Position numbers and translations under genes: made by a program. This document shows, in pieces, positions 14,472 to 22,648 of a stretch of 26,062 nt of DNA (its first letter is position 1; every line of letters begins with the position of its first letter). Below the pieces are notes generated by a model. It ran no database searches, was not told where the DNA came from, and saw only the letters and a program-made list of their open reading frames with translations. This DNA is from REEB481 sp044360435. GTDB taxonomy: Bacteria; Bacteroidota; Bacteroidia; NS11-12g; UBA955. Location of the stretch: NCBI GenBank assembly GCA_044360435.1, contig JBIKKI010000017.1, forward strand, positions 1 to 26,062, in the 5' to 3' direction.

Positions 14472-16618
14472 CAGAGGAAATCGAAAAAGTATTGCGAAAC
14501 TTTCTTGTACAAGTGCACCCGATCAGGCCCTATCACATTGTGTTTATGACCGGGATAAATAAAGTAATCGAGGGCGGCATTCCTTGACTTCACGGCCTGC
14601 GCCACGTACAACATGCTGTGTTGCCACAGCACCACATCGTCATCGGTGCCGTGAATCATAAGCAAGCGGCCATTCAGCTTATCGACGTAGCGCAACAGAT
14701 TGGCTTTCTCGTAACCCTCCTTGTTTTCCTGGGGTTTGTCCATGTAACGCTCGGTGTACATGATTTCGTAATAATTCCAATCGATGACCGGACCGCCGGC
14801 TACACCCACTTTAAATACGCCGGGATAACGCGACATGAGGCTGGTGGTCATAAATCCGCCGAAGCTCCAGCCATGTACGCCAATACGGGCCGTATCTACA
14901 AACGGGAACTGACGGAGGTAGCGCACTCCGGCAAGCTGATCTTCCATTTCTACCGTTCCAAGGTTGCGGAAGATGGCACTTTCAAACTCAAATCCCCGGT
15001 TGGCAGAACCGCGGTTATCCAGGGTAAATACGATGAATCCCTGCTGAGCCATGTAGTGCATCCACAAGTTGGCGCCGCCCAACCATGATTCTGTCACCAT
15101 CTGCGCATGAGGGCCACCATACAGATACACCACCACGGGATATTTTTGTTTGGGGTTGAAGTCGGGAGGATAAATCATCCTGCTGTGCAGCAGGGTTCCC
15201 TGGTTCAGGATGGGAAAAATATCGGTACGACCCATGCGCATATCAGCAACAGGATTGGGCGCGGTGAATAAAGTTGAACTGATGTCGCCATCGGTTTTAA
15301 TCACCTGAATCAACCGTGGAGTTTTGCGGTTGCTGTACACATCAATAAACAAGGTATTGTCAGAAGAAGGCTGAATTTGATGTACCCCTTGCACCGCTGT
15401 AAGGCGCTGCACATTGCCGTTATTCATCTTCGCCGAGTACAGGTGTTTTTCAAGTGGAGAATCTTTCGTTGCTGTGAAGTAAATCAGATCGGTACTCTTG
15501 CTGAAACCGATGAATTCATTCACCATCCAGGGGCCTGAGGTCAATTGTCCAATCAGCTTACCATCTGTTTGGTACAAATACAGATGATTCCAGCCATCTC
15601 GTTCACTTTGCCAGATGAAGCGGTCTTTGTTGTTGGGAAGGAAGATGGGGCCATGTTCCGGTTCTACCCACTTTTCAGAACGCTCTTCAAAAAGCACCAG
15701 ATCCTGTTTGCCTGTAAATGCATCGTAACGAACAAGGCGCATGTGGTTTTGTTCCCGATTTACCCAAGCCACGTAGATAAAAGCATCATCGGGCGACCAG
15801 GTGACGTTGGTCAGGTATTGATCGTAAGGTCCGTCGGTTTGCAGGTAATTGAGCTGTCCGGTTTCGGTATCATACACACCTATGCTTACTGTATGACTGC
15901 TGTCGCCGGCACAGGGATAACGCAATTCTGTATATCCGGCAGGGCGCTTCCCCAAATCATACACGGGGTAAGGTGTAACACGACGTTCATCTTGTCTGTA
16001 AAAAGCCAATCGTGTTCCAGAAGGGCTCCAGAATAAGCCTTTATCAATACCAAATTCATTTCGGTGGGCTGCTTCGCCATAAACAATCCCATTACCTCCG
16101 TCGTTGGTGATGCGGCGGTCTGAATAACCGGTAACAACATACAGATTGTTATTGGCTACAGCGGCGGCATTCAGGGTTTTGGCTGAAATGTCTCGTGTTT
16201 CGGTGCCATCGGGAAGCACACGTCGGATTTCCACTGTGCGGCTGGCGATATTGTATTGCAGCACTTTTTGATCGTAAACGAACCACAGGACTTGTTCTTC
16301 TTTCCAGTTCATTTCCGGGAAAGAGAGCATTTTCTTGTTTTCCAGTCCGGCTTCTCCAATGGCCTGCTTCAGCTGCGCCAGCTGCAAAACAGTATCACTT
16401 ACGCGGTTGTAGGCATCAAAGACAACCAGTTTTGGTTGATTGCTGCTGTTCACCACATAGGACAATTTAGAAGTTCCGGGAATCCAGCGAAGCTGCGCCA
16501 ATCCTTTAGGTGCGTAAGCCGGACTGAATGCATCTTCAATGCTGAAGTTTCGGGTTTGGGTATGAGCACTTGCTGCGGCAAGGAACAACAGACAGCAAAA
16601 CGACAGGGTTTTGTACAT
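14471..16618 (-). CDS. S9 family prolyl tripeptidyl peptidase (PtpA-like)
   Basis: A 715-residue serine exopeptidase of the dipeptidyl-peptidase IV family, cutting N-terminal tripeptides after proline. After a signal peptide (MYKTLSFCCLLFLAAASAHTQ) come a DPP4-type beta-propeller and an alpha/beta-hydrolase domain. The triad is Ser585 (GWSFGGF), Asp660 (GTDDDVV) and His693 (GHKHNV). It follows P. gingivalis PtpA rather than DPP IV: the propeller Glu188 in HRNEFGI and Glu618 in YYEIMY match the two Glu that hold the substrate N-terminus in PtpA, and the DPP IV YEEE motif is absent. No T9SS domain; probably periplasmic. The frame is open to 16909 but overlaps dapD, and 16618 begins a clean signal peptide. 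Confidence 0.93.
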   Translation of the reverse strand: MYKTLSFCCLLFLAAASAHTQTRNFSIEDAFSPAYAPKGLAQLRWIPGTSKLSYVVNSSNQPKLVVFDAYNRVSDTVLQLAQLKQAIGEAGLENKKMLSFPEMNWKEEQVLWFVYDQKVLQYNIASRTVEIRRVLPDGTETRDISAKTLNAAAVANNNLYVVTGYSDRRITNDGGNGIVYGEAAHRNEFGIDKGLFWSPSGTRLAFYRQDERRVTPYPVYDLGKRPAGYTELRYPCAGDSSHTVSIGVYDTETGQLNYLQTDGPYDQYLTNVTWSPDDAFIYVAWVNREQNHMRLVRYDAFTGKQDLVLFEERSEKWVEPEHGPIFLPNNKDRFIWQSERDGWNHLYLYQTDGKLIGQLTSGPWMVNEFIGFSKSTDLIYFTATKDSPLEKHLYSAKMNNGNVQRLTAVQGVHQIQPSSDNTLFIDVYSNRKTPRLIQVIKTDGDISSTLFTAPNPVADMRMGRTDIFPILNQGTLLHSRMIYPPDFNPKQKYPVVVYLYGGPHAQMVTESWLGGANLWMHYMAQQGFIVFTLDNRGSANRGFEFESAIFRNLGTVEMEDQLAGVRYLRQFPFVDTARIGVHGWSFGGFMTTSLMSRYPGVFKVGVAGGPVIDWNYYEIMYTERYMDKPQENKEGYEKANLLRYVDKLNGRLLMIHGTDDDVVLWQHSMLYVAQAVKSRNAALDYFIYPGHKHNVIGPDRVHLYKKVSQYFFDFL

Positions 16619-16638
16619 TGGAATTTGTAAAAGCGTTC

Positions 16639-16648
16639 GCAAATTTGC
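16639..16648. promoter_or_regulatory. Palindrome in the divergent ptpA-like/dapD promoter region
   Basis: The 46-base gap between the two divergent start codons holds the palindrome GCAAATTTGC. Its core CAAATTTG is one mismatch from the TAnnTTTG -7 consensus on both strands, 21 bases before the peptidase start and 17 before dapD. It could be a bidirectional -7 element or an operator shared by both genes. Confidence 0.35.
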
Positions 16649-16664
16649 CATAAATATTGAGCCA

Positions 16665-17480
16665 ATGCAAAACCTTGAGGAATTGATCACACGGGTATGG
16701 GAAGAGCGTAGTTTACTGGAACAGGAAGAGGTGCGCAATGCCATTCGGGAAACTATTTCCATGCTTGACTCCGGAAGTCTGAGGGTTGCAGCACCTCTGG
16801 CCGACGGAAGCTGGAAGGTAAACGACTGGGTGAAGAAAGCAGTCATCATGTATTTCCCCATCAGCGGAATGCAGACCATGCATGCCGGACCGATGGAATT
16901 CCACGACAAACTTCCGTTGAAAACCGGATACGAAGCCTTGGGCGTGCGTGTAGTTCCTCATGCTGTGGCCCGTCATGGTGCGTATTTGGCTCCTGGTGTC
17001 ATCATGATGCCATCTTATGTAAACATTGGTGCCTGGGTTGGTTCAGGAACCATGGTTGATACCTGGGCAACCGTAGGCAGCTGCGCACAAATTGGAAAAA
17101 ACGTACATCTGAGCGGTGGCGTAGGCATTGGCGGCGTTCTGGAACCTGTTCAGGCCGCACCGGTGATCATCGAAGACGGATGTTTTATCGGATCGCGTTG
17201 TATTGTGGTAGAAGGGGTTCATGTGGGCAGTGAAGCTGTTCTGGGCGCAGGCCTGACCCTGACCATGAGCACGCACATCATTGACGCCAACAGTGGCGAA
17301 GAACTTCCCAAAGGGTACATTCCTCCGCGCAGCGTGGTCATTCCGGGGAATTACAAGAAAGATTTTCCCGGAGGAACCTATTACGTTCCCTGCGCATTGA
17401 TCATCGGACAGCGCAAAGCCTCTACCGATTTAAAAACCAGCCTTAACGACGCCCTGAGGGATTACGGCGTGTCTGCCTAA
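16665..17480 (+). CDS. dapD: Tetrahydrodipicolinate N-succinyltransferase
   Basis: DapD succinylates tetrahydrodipicolinate using succinyl-CoA in the lysine/meso-diaminopimelate pathway, which supplies the cross-linking residue of peptidoglycan. The 271-residue length matches E. coli DapD (274). Residues 1-90 are the helical N-terminal domain (VAAPLADGSWKVNDWVKKAV). From about 100 a left-handed beta-helix of hexapeptide repeats follows (GAWVGSGTMVDTWATVGSCAQIGKNVHLSGGVGIGGV), with the C-terminal GNYKKDFPGGTYYVPCALIIGQR. The frame is open to 16611, but the start at 16665 gives MQNLEELITRVWEER, the usual beginning. The glycosyltransferase follows after three bases. Identification is firm. Confidence 0.97.
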   Translation: MQNLEELITRVWEERSLLEQEEVRNAIRETISMLDSGSLRVAAPLADGSWKVNDWVKKAVIMYFPISGMQTMHAGPMEFHDKLPLKTGYEALGVRVVPHAVARHGAYLAPGVIMMPSYVNIGAWVGSGTMVDTWATVGSCAQIGKNVHLSGGVGIGGVLEPVQAAPVIIEDGCFIGSRCIVVEGVHVGSEAVLGAGLTLTMSTHIIDANSGEELPKGYIPPRSVVIPGNYKKDFPGGTYYVPCALIIGQRKASTDLKTSLNDALRDYGVSA

Positions 17481-17483
17481 GCC

Positions 17484-18566
17484 GTGCGCATCGCCTTCGA
17501 CGCCAAACGCTATTTCTTCAACCGCACAGGACTAGGCAACTATTCCCGTCGCTGGGTGCATCTTTTGGCCGAGCGCAGCACGGGAAACGACATCATATTA
17601 TGCACACCCCAAAAACCGGAACCAATGCCGGTTCTGCCCCCACAGTGCAGACTTTTGGGGCCTGAGCACTTTGCCTTGGGTTATCGCGAGTGGTTTATTG
17701 GAGCGCAGCTGAATAAACAATCCGTAGACCTGTACCATGGACTGAGCAACGAATTGCCTTTCTCTGCTGCATCCATGCGCTGTCGCAAGCTGGTGAGCAT
17801 CCACGATTTAATCTTCAAACGCTATCCGGGGTTTTACCCCATGATTGACCGCAGGATTTACGACATCAAAAGTCGTTTCGCATGCAAGCACGCCGATTTG
17901 ATTATTGCCACCAGCGAAACAACAGCAAAGGATATTCAGACTTTTTACCGGGTTCCTGCTTCGCGAATCAGGGTAGTTTATCAGGATGTGGCTCCGGAAT
18001 TTTTCCACTTACAGCAAAGTATTCAACCCCGCTTGCTTGAGGCGCCATACTTCCTGTTTGTTTCCAGTTTCACGGAAAGAAAAAACCATGCGTTGCTGAT
18101 TGAAGCCCTGCACCGCATCCACAAGCAAACTGCACATCAACTGGTACTTGCCGGAGCGCGGGGCCCAACGCTGGAAATCTGTCAGCGGCTGGCACGGTCA
18201 TTGGGTATCGGTGCGCGTGTACATTTTTTCCCAAACATCCATCAGGAATTGTTGATGCAGTTGTACCGACATGCAGACGGATTTCTGTTACCCTCTTCGT
18301 TTGAAGGTTTTGGCATTCCACTGGCAGAAGCGATGGCGGCAGGCGTTCCATGCGCTGCCAGCGACATTTCGGTTTTCCGTGAAGTTGGCCGTGATGCCTG
18401 TTTGTATTTCCGCTCCGGAGATCGTGATGCTGTTGCAGAAGCCATGCTGCGCCTGCTGATGCCTGAGCAGCGTGCACAGTTACTGCCCAGAATGAGACAG
18501 GCCTCGGAGTTATTCAGCGCCGATAAACTTTGGCAGCAGGTTAAAGATATTTATGAACTGGTTTGA
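17484..18566 (+). CDS. GT4-type (GT-B fold) glycosyltransferase
   Basis: A 360-residue glycosyltransferase with the two Rossmann domains of the GT-B fold. The N-terminal acceptor half shows DAKRYFFNRTGLGNYSRR and LVSIHDLIFKRYPGFY; the C-terminal nucleotide-sugar half shows LFVSSFTERKNHALLIEAL and the E-x7-E motif in SSFEGFGIPLAEAMAAGVP. No membrane helix or signal peptide is seen, so it works on the cytoplasmic side, most likely on a lipopolysaccharide, capsule or exopolysaccharide precursor; donor and acceptor are unknown. It starts with GTG three bases after the dapD stop, so the two are translated from one mRNA, although dapD has no biochemical link to it beyond cell-envelope synthesis. 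A hairpin 29 bases after its stop probably ends the transcript. Confidence 0.92.
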   Translation: MRIAFDAKRYFFNRTGLGNYSRRWVHLLAERSTGNDIILCTPQKPEPMPVLPPQCRLLGPEHFALGYREWFIGAQLNKQSVDLYHGLSNELPFSAASMRCRKLVSIHDLIFKRYPGFYPMIDRRIYDIKSRFACKHADLIIATSETTAKDIQTFYRVPASRIRVVYQDVAPEFFHLQQSIQPRLLEAPYFLFVSSFTERKNHALLIEALHRIHKQTAHQLVLAGARGPTLEICQRLARSLGIGARVHFFPNIHQELLMQLYRHADGFLLPSSFEGFGIPLAEAMAAGVPCAASDISVFREVGRDACLYFRSGDRDAVAEAMLRLLMPEQRAQLLPRMRQASELFSADKLWQQVKDIYELV

Positions 18567-18594
18567 ATCTGTGCACAAGATGTCCAAAAACAGC

Positions 18595-18634
18595 ACCGCC
18601 ACATGGCCTAAAGGCCACTTGTGGCGGTAATTTT
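18595..18634 (+). terminator. Long hairpin, probable terminator after the dapD-glycosyltransferase pair
   Basis: ACCGCCACA (18595-18603) pairs with TGTGGCGGT (18620-18628), and inside it TGGCC/GGCCA pairs around a TAAA loop, giving a 14-pair stem with a two-base bulge. It is followed by AATTTT, a weak U-tract. It stands 29 bases after the glycosyltransferase stop. The last stem base overlaps the purH -7 candidate, so the same repeat could also act as an operator for purH. Confidence 0.6.
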
Positions 18635-18635
18635 G
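18628..18635 (+). promoter_or_regulatory. Candidate -7 promoter element for purH
   Basis: TAATTTTG matches TAnnTTTG exactly and stands seven bases before the purH ATG at 18643, so transcription would begin at or next to the start codon. The region where a -33 element would lie is occupied by the hairpin repeat. It probably also serves the mre genes if no strong terminator follows purH. Confidence 0.45.
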
Positions 18636-18642
18636 CGGACCC

Positions 18643-20142
18643 ATGAGCGCTTTACCCATACGCAGTGCCCTGATTTCCGTTTTTTACAAAGACGGTATTG
18701 ATTCCCTTTGCAAAGCACTGCATACCCACGGGGTGCAGATTTACAGCACCGGTGGAACCCAAGATTACATTGAGAAATTAGGCATACCGGTGATTCCGGT
18801 AGAAGACGTTACCGGCTTCCCTTCCATCCTCGGCGGCAGGGTTAAAACCCTGCACCCCGCAGTGTTCGGAGGCATCTTGGCCCGCCGCGACCTGGAAAGC
18901 GACCGCCAGGAAATGGAACAGCACCAATTGCCCTATCTGGATTTGGTAGTGGTTGACCTCTACCCTTTTGAAGAAACACTGGCCCAAACCGATGACGCTT
19001 CCGCCATCATCGAAAAAATTGACATTGGCGGTATTTCGCTCATCCGTGCTGCAGCGAAGAACCACAAATACACCAGCATCATCGCTTCCAAAGATGACAT
19101 CCCCGGCTTTGTAGCGCATTACGAGCAACACGGAGGAACAACCGAAGAATTCCGAAAAGTACTGGCCGGAAAAGCCTTCAGCATCAGCAGCGGATATGAT
19201 GCCCTTATTGGTTCCTGGATGCAGGGAGCCACACAAAAAACAGCCCTTCGTTACGGCGAAAACCCACATCAGGAGGCCTGGTTTGAAGGCGATTTGCACG
19301 CGCTATTTGATAAAATCCAAGGCAAGGAACTTTCCTACAACAACCTTCTGGACATTGATGCGGCGGTTCAGCTGATGCACGACTTCAGCACAGAACCCGG
19401 CGTAAGTTTTGCCATTCTGAAACACAACAATGCCTGCGGCATGGCTACCAGGGCTACGGCCGCAGAAGCCTACCTCAGCGCATTGCAGGCCGATCCGGTT
19501 TCTGCTTTCGGCGGCATCCTGATCTGCAACAGCACCATTGACCTGGCCGCAGCTCAGGCCATGAACGACCTGTTTTTTGAAGTGCTTATCGCTCCGGATT
19601 TTGCGTCAGAAGCGCTTGAGTTATTGGGCGGAAAGAAAAACCGCATCATCCTGCGCCAAAAAAGCAGCACCTTACCAACCCGCATGGTACGCAGTGCGTT
19701 AAACGGAATTCTGGTACAAAAGCGCGATGAAACCGCAGAAAAACGGAATCAGTTTCAGTTTGTTACCGATCAGAAACCAAGTGACGCACAACTGGCAGAC
19801 CTGGAATTTGCCATCCGTTTGGTGAAACACACCAAGAGCAACGCTATTGTGCTTGTAAAAAACCAACAACTGCTGGCCAGCGGAACCGGACAAACCAGCA
19901 GGGTTGATGCCTTGGAACAGGCCATTGCCAAAGCCGGGAAATTCGGGTTCGATTTGCACGGCGCAGTGATGGCCAGCGATGCCTTCTTCCCGTTCCCCGA
20001 TTGCGTGCAAATTGGCGCTGCAGCAGGCATCACCGCCATTGCGCAGCCCGGCGGATCCATCAAGGATTCCGACAGTATTCAGGCTGCCGATATGGCACAT
20101 GTTGCTATGGTGATGACCGGCGTGCGTCATTTCAAACATTAA
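18643..20142 (+). CDS. purH: Bifunctional AICAR transformylase / IMP cyclohydrolase
   Basis: PurH performs the last two steps of de novo purine synthesis: formylation of AICAR with 10-formyl-THF, then ring closure to IMP. It has 499 residues against about 529 in E. coli, a normal length for the phylum. The N-terminal MGS-like cyclohydrolase domain (about 1-190) shows ALISVFYKDG, IYSTGGT, VEDVTGFPSILGGRVKTLHP and DLYPFE. The C-terminal transformylase has LRYGENPHQEAW, Lys260-His261 in LKHNNACG, VSAFGGIL and DAFFPFPD. In place of the common KHxNPCG it has KHNNACG. It is followed after 116 bases by mreB on the same strand, an order I recall in other Bacteroidota. Identification is firm. Confidence 0.97.
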   Translation: MSALPIRSALISVFYKDGIDSLCKALHTHGVQIYSTGGTQDYIEKLGIPVIPVEDVTGFPSILGGRVKTLHPAVFGGILARRDLESDRQEMEQHQLPYLDLVVVDLYPFEETLAQTDDASAIIEKIDIGGISLIRAAAKNHKYTSIIASKDDIPGFVAHYEQHGGTTEEFRKVLAGKAFSISSGYDALIGSWMQGATQKTALRYGENPHQEAWFEGDLHALFDKIQGKELSYNNLLDIDAAVQLMHDFSTEPGVSFAILKHNNACGMATRATAAEAYLSALQADPVSAFGGILICNSTIDLAAAQAMNDLFFEVLIAPDFASEALELLGGKKNRIILRQKSSTLPTRMVRSALNGILVQKRDETAEKRNQFQFVTDQKPSDAQLADLEFAIRLVKHTKSNAIVLVKNQQLLASGTGQTSRVDALEQAIAKAGKFGFDLHGAVMASDAFFPFPDCVQIGAAAGITAIAQPGGSIKDSDSIQAADMAHVAMVMTGVRHFKH

Positions 20143-20203
20143 TGCTCTAGGAAAAAACCAGTTTCTTTCACAAAAAGGACTTAGGGAATCAGTTCCAAAC
20201 ACA

Positions 20204-20229
20204 TAACTTCGCAAGTTGTACAAACAACT
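20204..20229 (+). promoter_or_regulatory. Candidate mreB promoter with overlapping inverted repeats
   Basis: In the 116-base purH-mreB gap, TAACTTCG (20204-20211) is one mismatch from TAnnTTTG. It overlaps AACTT-CGC-AAGTT (20205-20217), followed by a second inverted repeat AGTTGT-ACAA-ACAACT (20214-20229). The two share bases and cannot both form. An AGGGGA stretch at 20247-20252, seven bases before the mreB ATG, looks like a Shine-Dalgarno sequence, unusual for this genome. Confidence 0.35.
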
Positions 20230-20258
20230 CAAATTTAAAGGCAAATAGGGGAATACGC

Positions 20259-21284
20259 ATGAGCATTTTCAAATTCCTGACACAGGAACTGGCCATAGAC
20301 CTGGGCACCGCCAATACCTTGATTATCCACAAAGATCGGGTGGTAGTTGACGAGCCTTCCATCATCGCGATGGAAAAAGCTACAGGGAACGTAATCGCTG
20401 TGGGCAAAGAAGCCATGCAGATGTTCGGAAAAGAGAACGAAGGCATCAAAACCATTCGTCCACTGAAAGACGGTGTCATCGCCGACTTCCAGGCCGCCGA
20501 ACACATGATTCGGGGAATGATCCGGATGATGAACAACAACAAAAGCAGCTTTTCTCCCCAGTTGCGCATGGTTATTTGTATTCCCTCCGGAATTACAGAA
20601 GTAGAAAAGCGCGCGGTTAAAGACAGTGCAGAACGCTCAGGAGCCAAAGAGGTTTACCTGATTCATGAACCCATGGCCGCAGCTGTTGGTATTGGAATCG
20701 ATGTAACCGAGCCTATGGGCAATATGATCATCGACATTGGCGGTGGAACCACGGAAATTGCGGTTATCGCCCTCGGCGGAATTGTTTGCGACGAAAGCAT
20801 CCGCGTGGCAGGTGACGAATTCAACCTGGACATTGTGGAATACATGCGCCGAGAGCACAACCTGCTGATTGGCGAGCGCACTGCAGAAAAAATCAAAATC
20901 AACGTAGGATCCGCCCTTCAGGAGCTGGATATGCCTATGGAAGAATATCCGGTTTTTGGCCGCGACCTCATGACAGGCATTCCAAAGCAGATCAATGTTT
21001 CTTACGGAGAAATCGCCCGTTCACTGGACAAATCCATCACCAAGATTGAAGATGCCATCCTGCGTGCGCTGGAAAACACGCCACCGGAACTTTCTGCAGA
21101 CATCCTGCAAAGTGGCCTGTGGCTTACCGGCGGCGGAGCCTTGCTGCGCGGACTCGACAAACGCCTTTCGCAAAAAACAAAACTTTCTGTTCGCGTGGCT
21201 GAAGATCCGCTGCGCGCCGTAGTGCGCGGAACAGGAATTGCCCTGAAAAACATCGGAAAATTCAAGTTCCTAATGACCGCCTAA
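20259..21284 (+). CDS. mreB: Rod shape-determining protein MreB
   Basis: MreB is the bacterial actin homologue that polymerises under the inner membrane and directs lateral wall synthesis by the elongasome. The 341-residue length is standard. Nucleotide-binding motifs are visible: phosphate 1 AIDLGTANTLI (about 12-22), IDIGGGTTEIAVIALGG (phosphate 2, near 160), the connecting HEPMAAAVGIGIDV segment, and the adenosine motif LWLTGGGALLRGLDKRL near 290. The gene heads the mreB-mreC-mreD-mrdA-rodA set, with 16 bases to mreC. Identification is firm. Confidence 0.98.
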   Translation: MSIFKFLTQELAIDLGTANTLIIHKDRVVVDEPSIIAMEKATGNVIAVGKEAMQMFGKENEGIKTIRPLKDGVIADFQAAEHMIRGMIRMMNNNKSSFSPQLRMVICIPSGITEVEKRAVKDSAERSGAKEVYLIHEPMAAAVGIGIDVTEPMGNMIIDIGGGTTEIAVIALGGIVCDESIRVAGDEFNLDIVEYMRREHNLLIGERTAEKIKINVGSALQELDMPMEEYPVFGRDLMTGIPKQINVSYGEIARSLDKSITKIEDAILRALENTPPELSADILQSGLWLTGGGALLRGLDKRLSQKTKLSVRVAEDPLRAVVRGTGIALKNIGKFKFLMTA

Positions 21285-21300
21285 TTGCTGAGGCCTGACC

Positions 21301-22140
21301 ATGAATGTCATCATTCGTTTTATCCAGGCCAATGCATTCTATTTCTTTTTTGGCCTGCTGCAATTGATTTGTTTGCTGCAGGTGCTGCGCTTTAATTCCT
21401 ACCAGCAAACCTTCTATTTCAATACATCCAGAGGCATTGTGGGATCCGTAGTGGCCATGCGCCAGGACGTATTGGATTATTTCTACCTCAAAACAGCCAA
21501 CGAACAGCTGCTGCGTGAAAACCTGGAACTGCGCAGAAAACTCAGCGAAAACTTCATGATTCGGGACACATCCTCCCATAATGTGCTCCGCGACAGTGGT
21601 TCGGCAGTACGCTACACCTATATCACGGCCAAAGTAGTGCAAAGCAGCACCAACAGGATGAACAACTTCATCACCCTGAATGCAGGTTCAGATGCCGGAG
21701 TGAAGCCGGGTATGGCTGTTTTGGCGCCTTCCGGAATTGTGGGCGTGGTGTTCGATGTTTCCCAAAAATTCAGCCTGGTATTGAGCGTGCTCAATTCTAA
21801 ATTCCGTGTTTCGCCCATGATCAAGGAACTGGATTTTCGCGAAGGCTTTATTTCCTGGGATGGCAAAGACCCGAATTTCGTGCAGCTGAACGGGGTGAAT
21901 AAATTTGAAAAGCTCCGCAAAGGCCTGAAGGTTTATACCAGCCAATTTTCACCCAACTTTCCTGATGGTATTGAAATTGGCAGTATTGCCGATTTCAGAA
22001 TTCCGGGAAACAGCAGTTTCTACGAAATCAATGTGCAACTGAGTACCTCTTTCACACGATTGGGAAGCGTGTACATCGTGAAAGATATTTACCGTCCGCA
22101 GATAGATTCCCTCAACAACCGAATCGAAGCTTTTGATTAA
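21301..22140 (+). CDS. mreC: Rod shape-determining protein MreC
   Basis: MreC spans the inner membrane once and binds PBP2 in the periplasm, activating the elongasome. The 279 residues show a short cytoplasmic start, a membrane helix at about 8-30 (ANAFYFFFGLLQLICLLQVL), a coiled coil at about 60-85 (ANEQLLRENLELRRKL), and the paired beta-domains (FITLNAGSDAGVKPGMAVLA, SGIVGVVFDVSQKFSLVLSV) typical of the family. Its stop overlaps the mreD TTG start by eight bases. Identification is firm. Confidence 0.96.
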   Translation: MNVIIRFIQANAFYFFFGLLQLICLLQVLRFNSYQQTFYFNTSRGIVGSVVAMRQDVLDYFYLKTANEQLLRENLELRRKLSENFMIRDTSSHNVLRDSGSAVRYTYITAKVVQSSTNRMNNFITLNAGSDAGVKPGMAVLAPSGIVGVVFDVSQKFSLVLSVLNSKFRVSPMIKELDFREGFISWDGKDPNFVQLNGVNKFEKLRKGLKVYTSQFSPNFPDGIEIGSIADFRIPGNSSFYEINVQLSTSFTRLGSVYIVKDIYRPQIDSLNNRIEAFD

Positions 22141-22648
22141 GAATCTGCTCAAATACAGCCTGATTGTTCTGCTGTTGCTTATGCTTCAGCTGTTGGTTTT
22201 TTCAAAATTGAACCTGGGTTACATGTTCAAACCATTCCCATACATCTGGTTCATCTTTCTACTTCCATTCAGCACCAACAGATACATGTTCCTGATGTTG
22301 GGTTTCCTCACGGGATTCACATTAGACTTCTTCTCCAACACCTACGGGTTGCACGCTGCAGCCACAACCCTGCTCGCTTTTTTACGCGTTATGAGCGACC
22401 GCAGGCTGGACGTGGAAACAGCGCAACGCGAAGGATATGAAAGGCCTAAAATATCGATGCTGGGCTGGGGAACCTACCTGTTCTACATTGCAGGATTGAG
22501 CTTCATTCATCATACCTTATTGTTCTTTTATGAATCCTTCCGCTTCAGTTTGTTGCCTCAGGTATTACTTACCGCATTGTTAAGTACCGGAGGAACCGTG
22601 GCGTCCATTTTCTTGCTGGAAGCCGTATTTGCCAAACGTCGATCCTGA
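22133..22648 (+). CDS. mreD: Rod shape-determining protein MreD
   Basis: MreD is a small polytopic inner-membrane subunit of the elongasome. The 171-residue product has about five hydrophobic helices, including LIVLLLLMLQLLVFSKLNLG at the start and the family-like GFLTGFTLDFFSNTYGLHA, which carries the conserved Asp. It begins with TTG inside the mreC 3' end; the sequence from this codon reads (M)IKNLLKYSLIVLLLL and no better ATG is available before the first helix. Its stop overlaps the mrdA ATG by one base (TGATG), suggesting translational coupling. MreD sequences diverge strongly, so context carries much of the weight. Confidence 0.93.
   Translation: MIKNLLKYSLIVLLLLMLQLLVFSKLNLGYMFKPFPYIWFIFLLPFSTNRYMFLMLGFLTGFTLDFFSNTYGLHAAATTLLAFLRVMSDRRLDVETAQREGYERPKISMLGWGTYLFYIAGLSFIHHTLLFFYESFRFSLLPQVLLTALLSTGGTVASIFLLEAVFAKRRS

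Noticed and set aside
16619..16909. Longer N-terminus of the PtpA-like peptidase (frame open to 16909)
   Set aside because: The extension lies antisense to dapD, and the ATG at 16618 begins a clean signal peptide.
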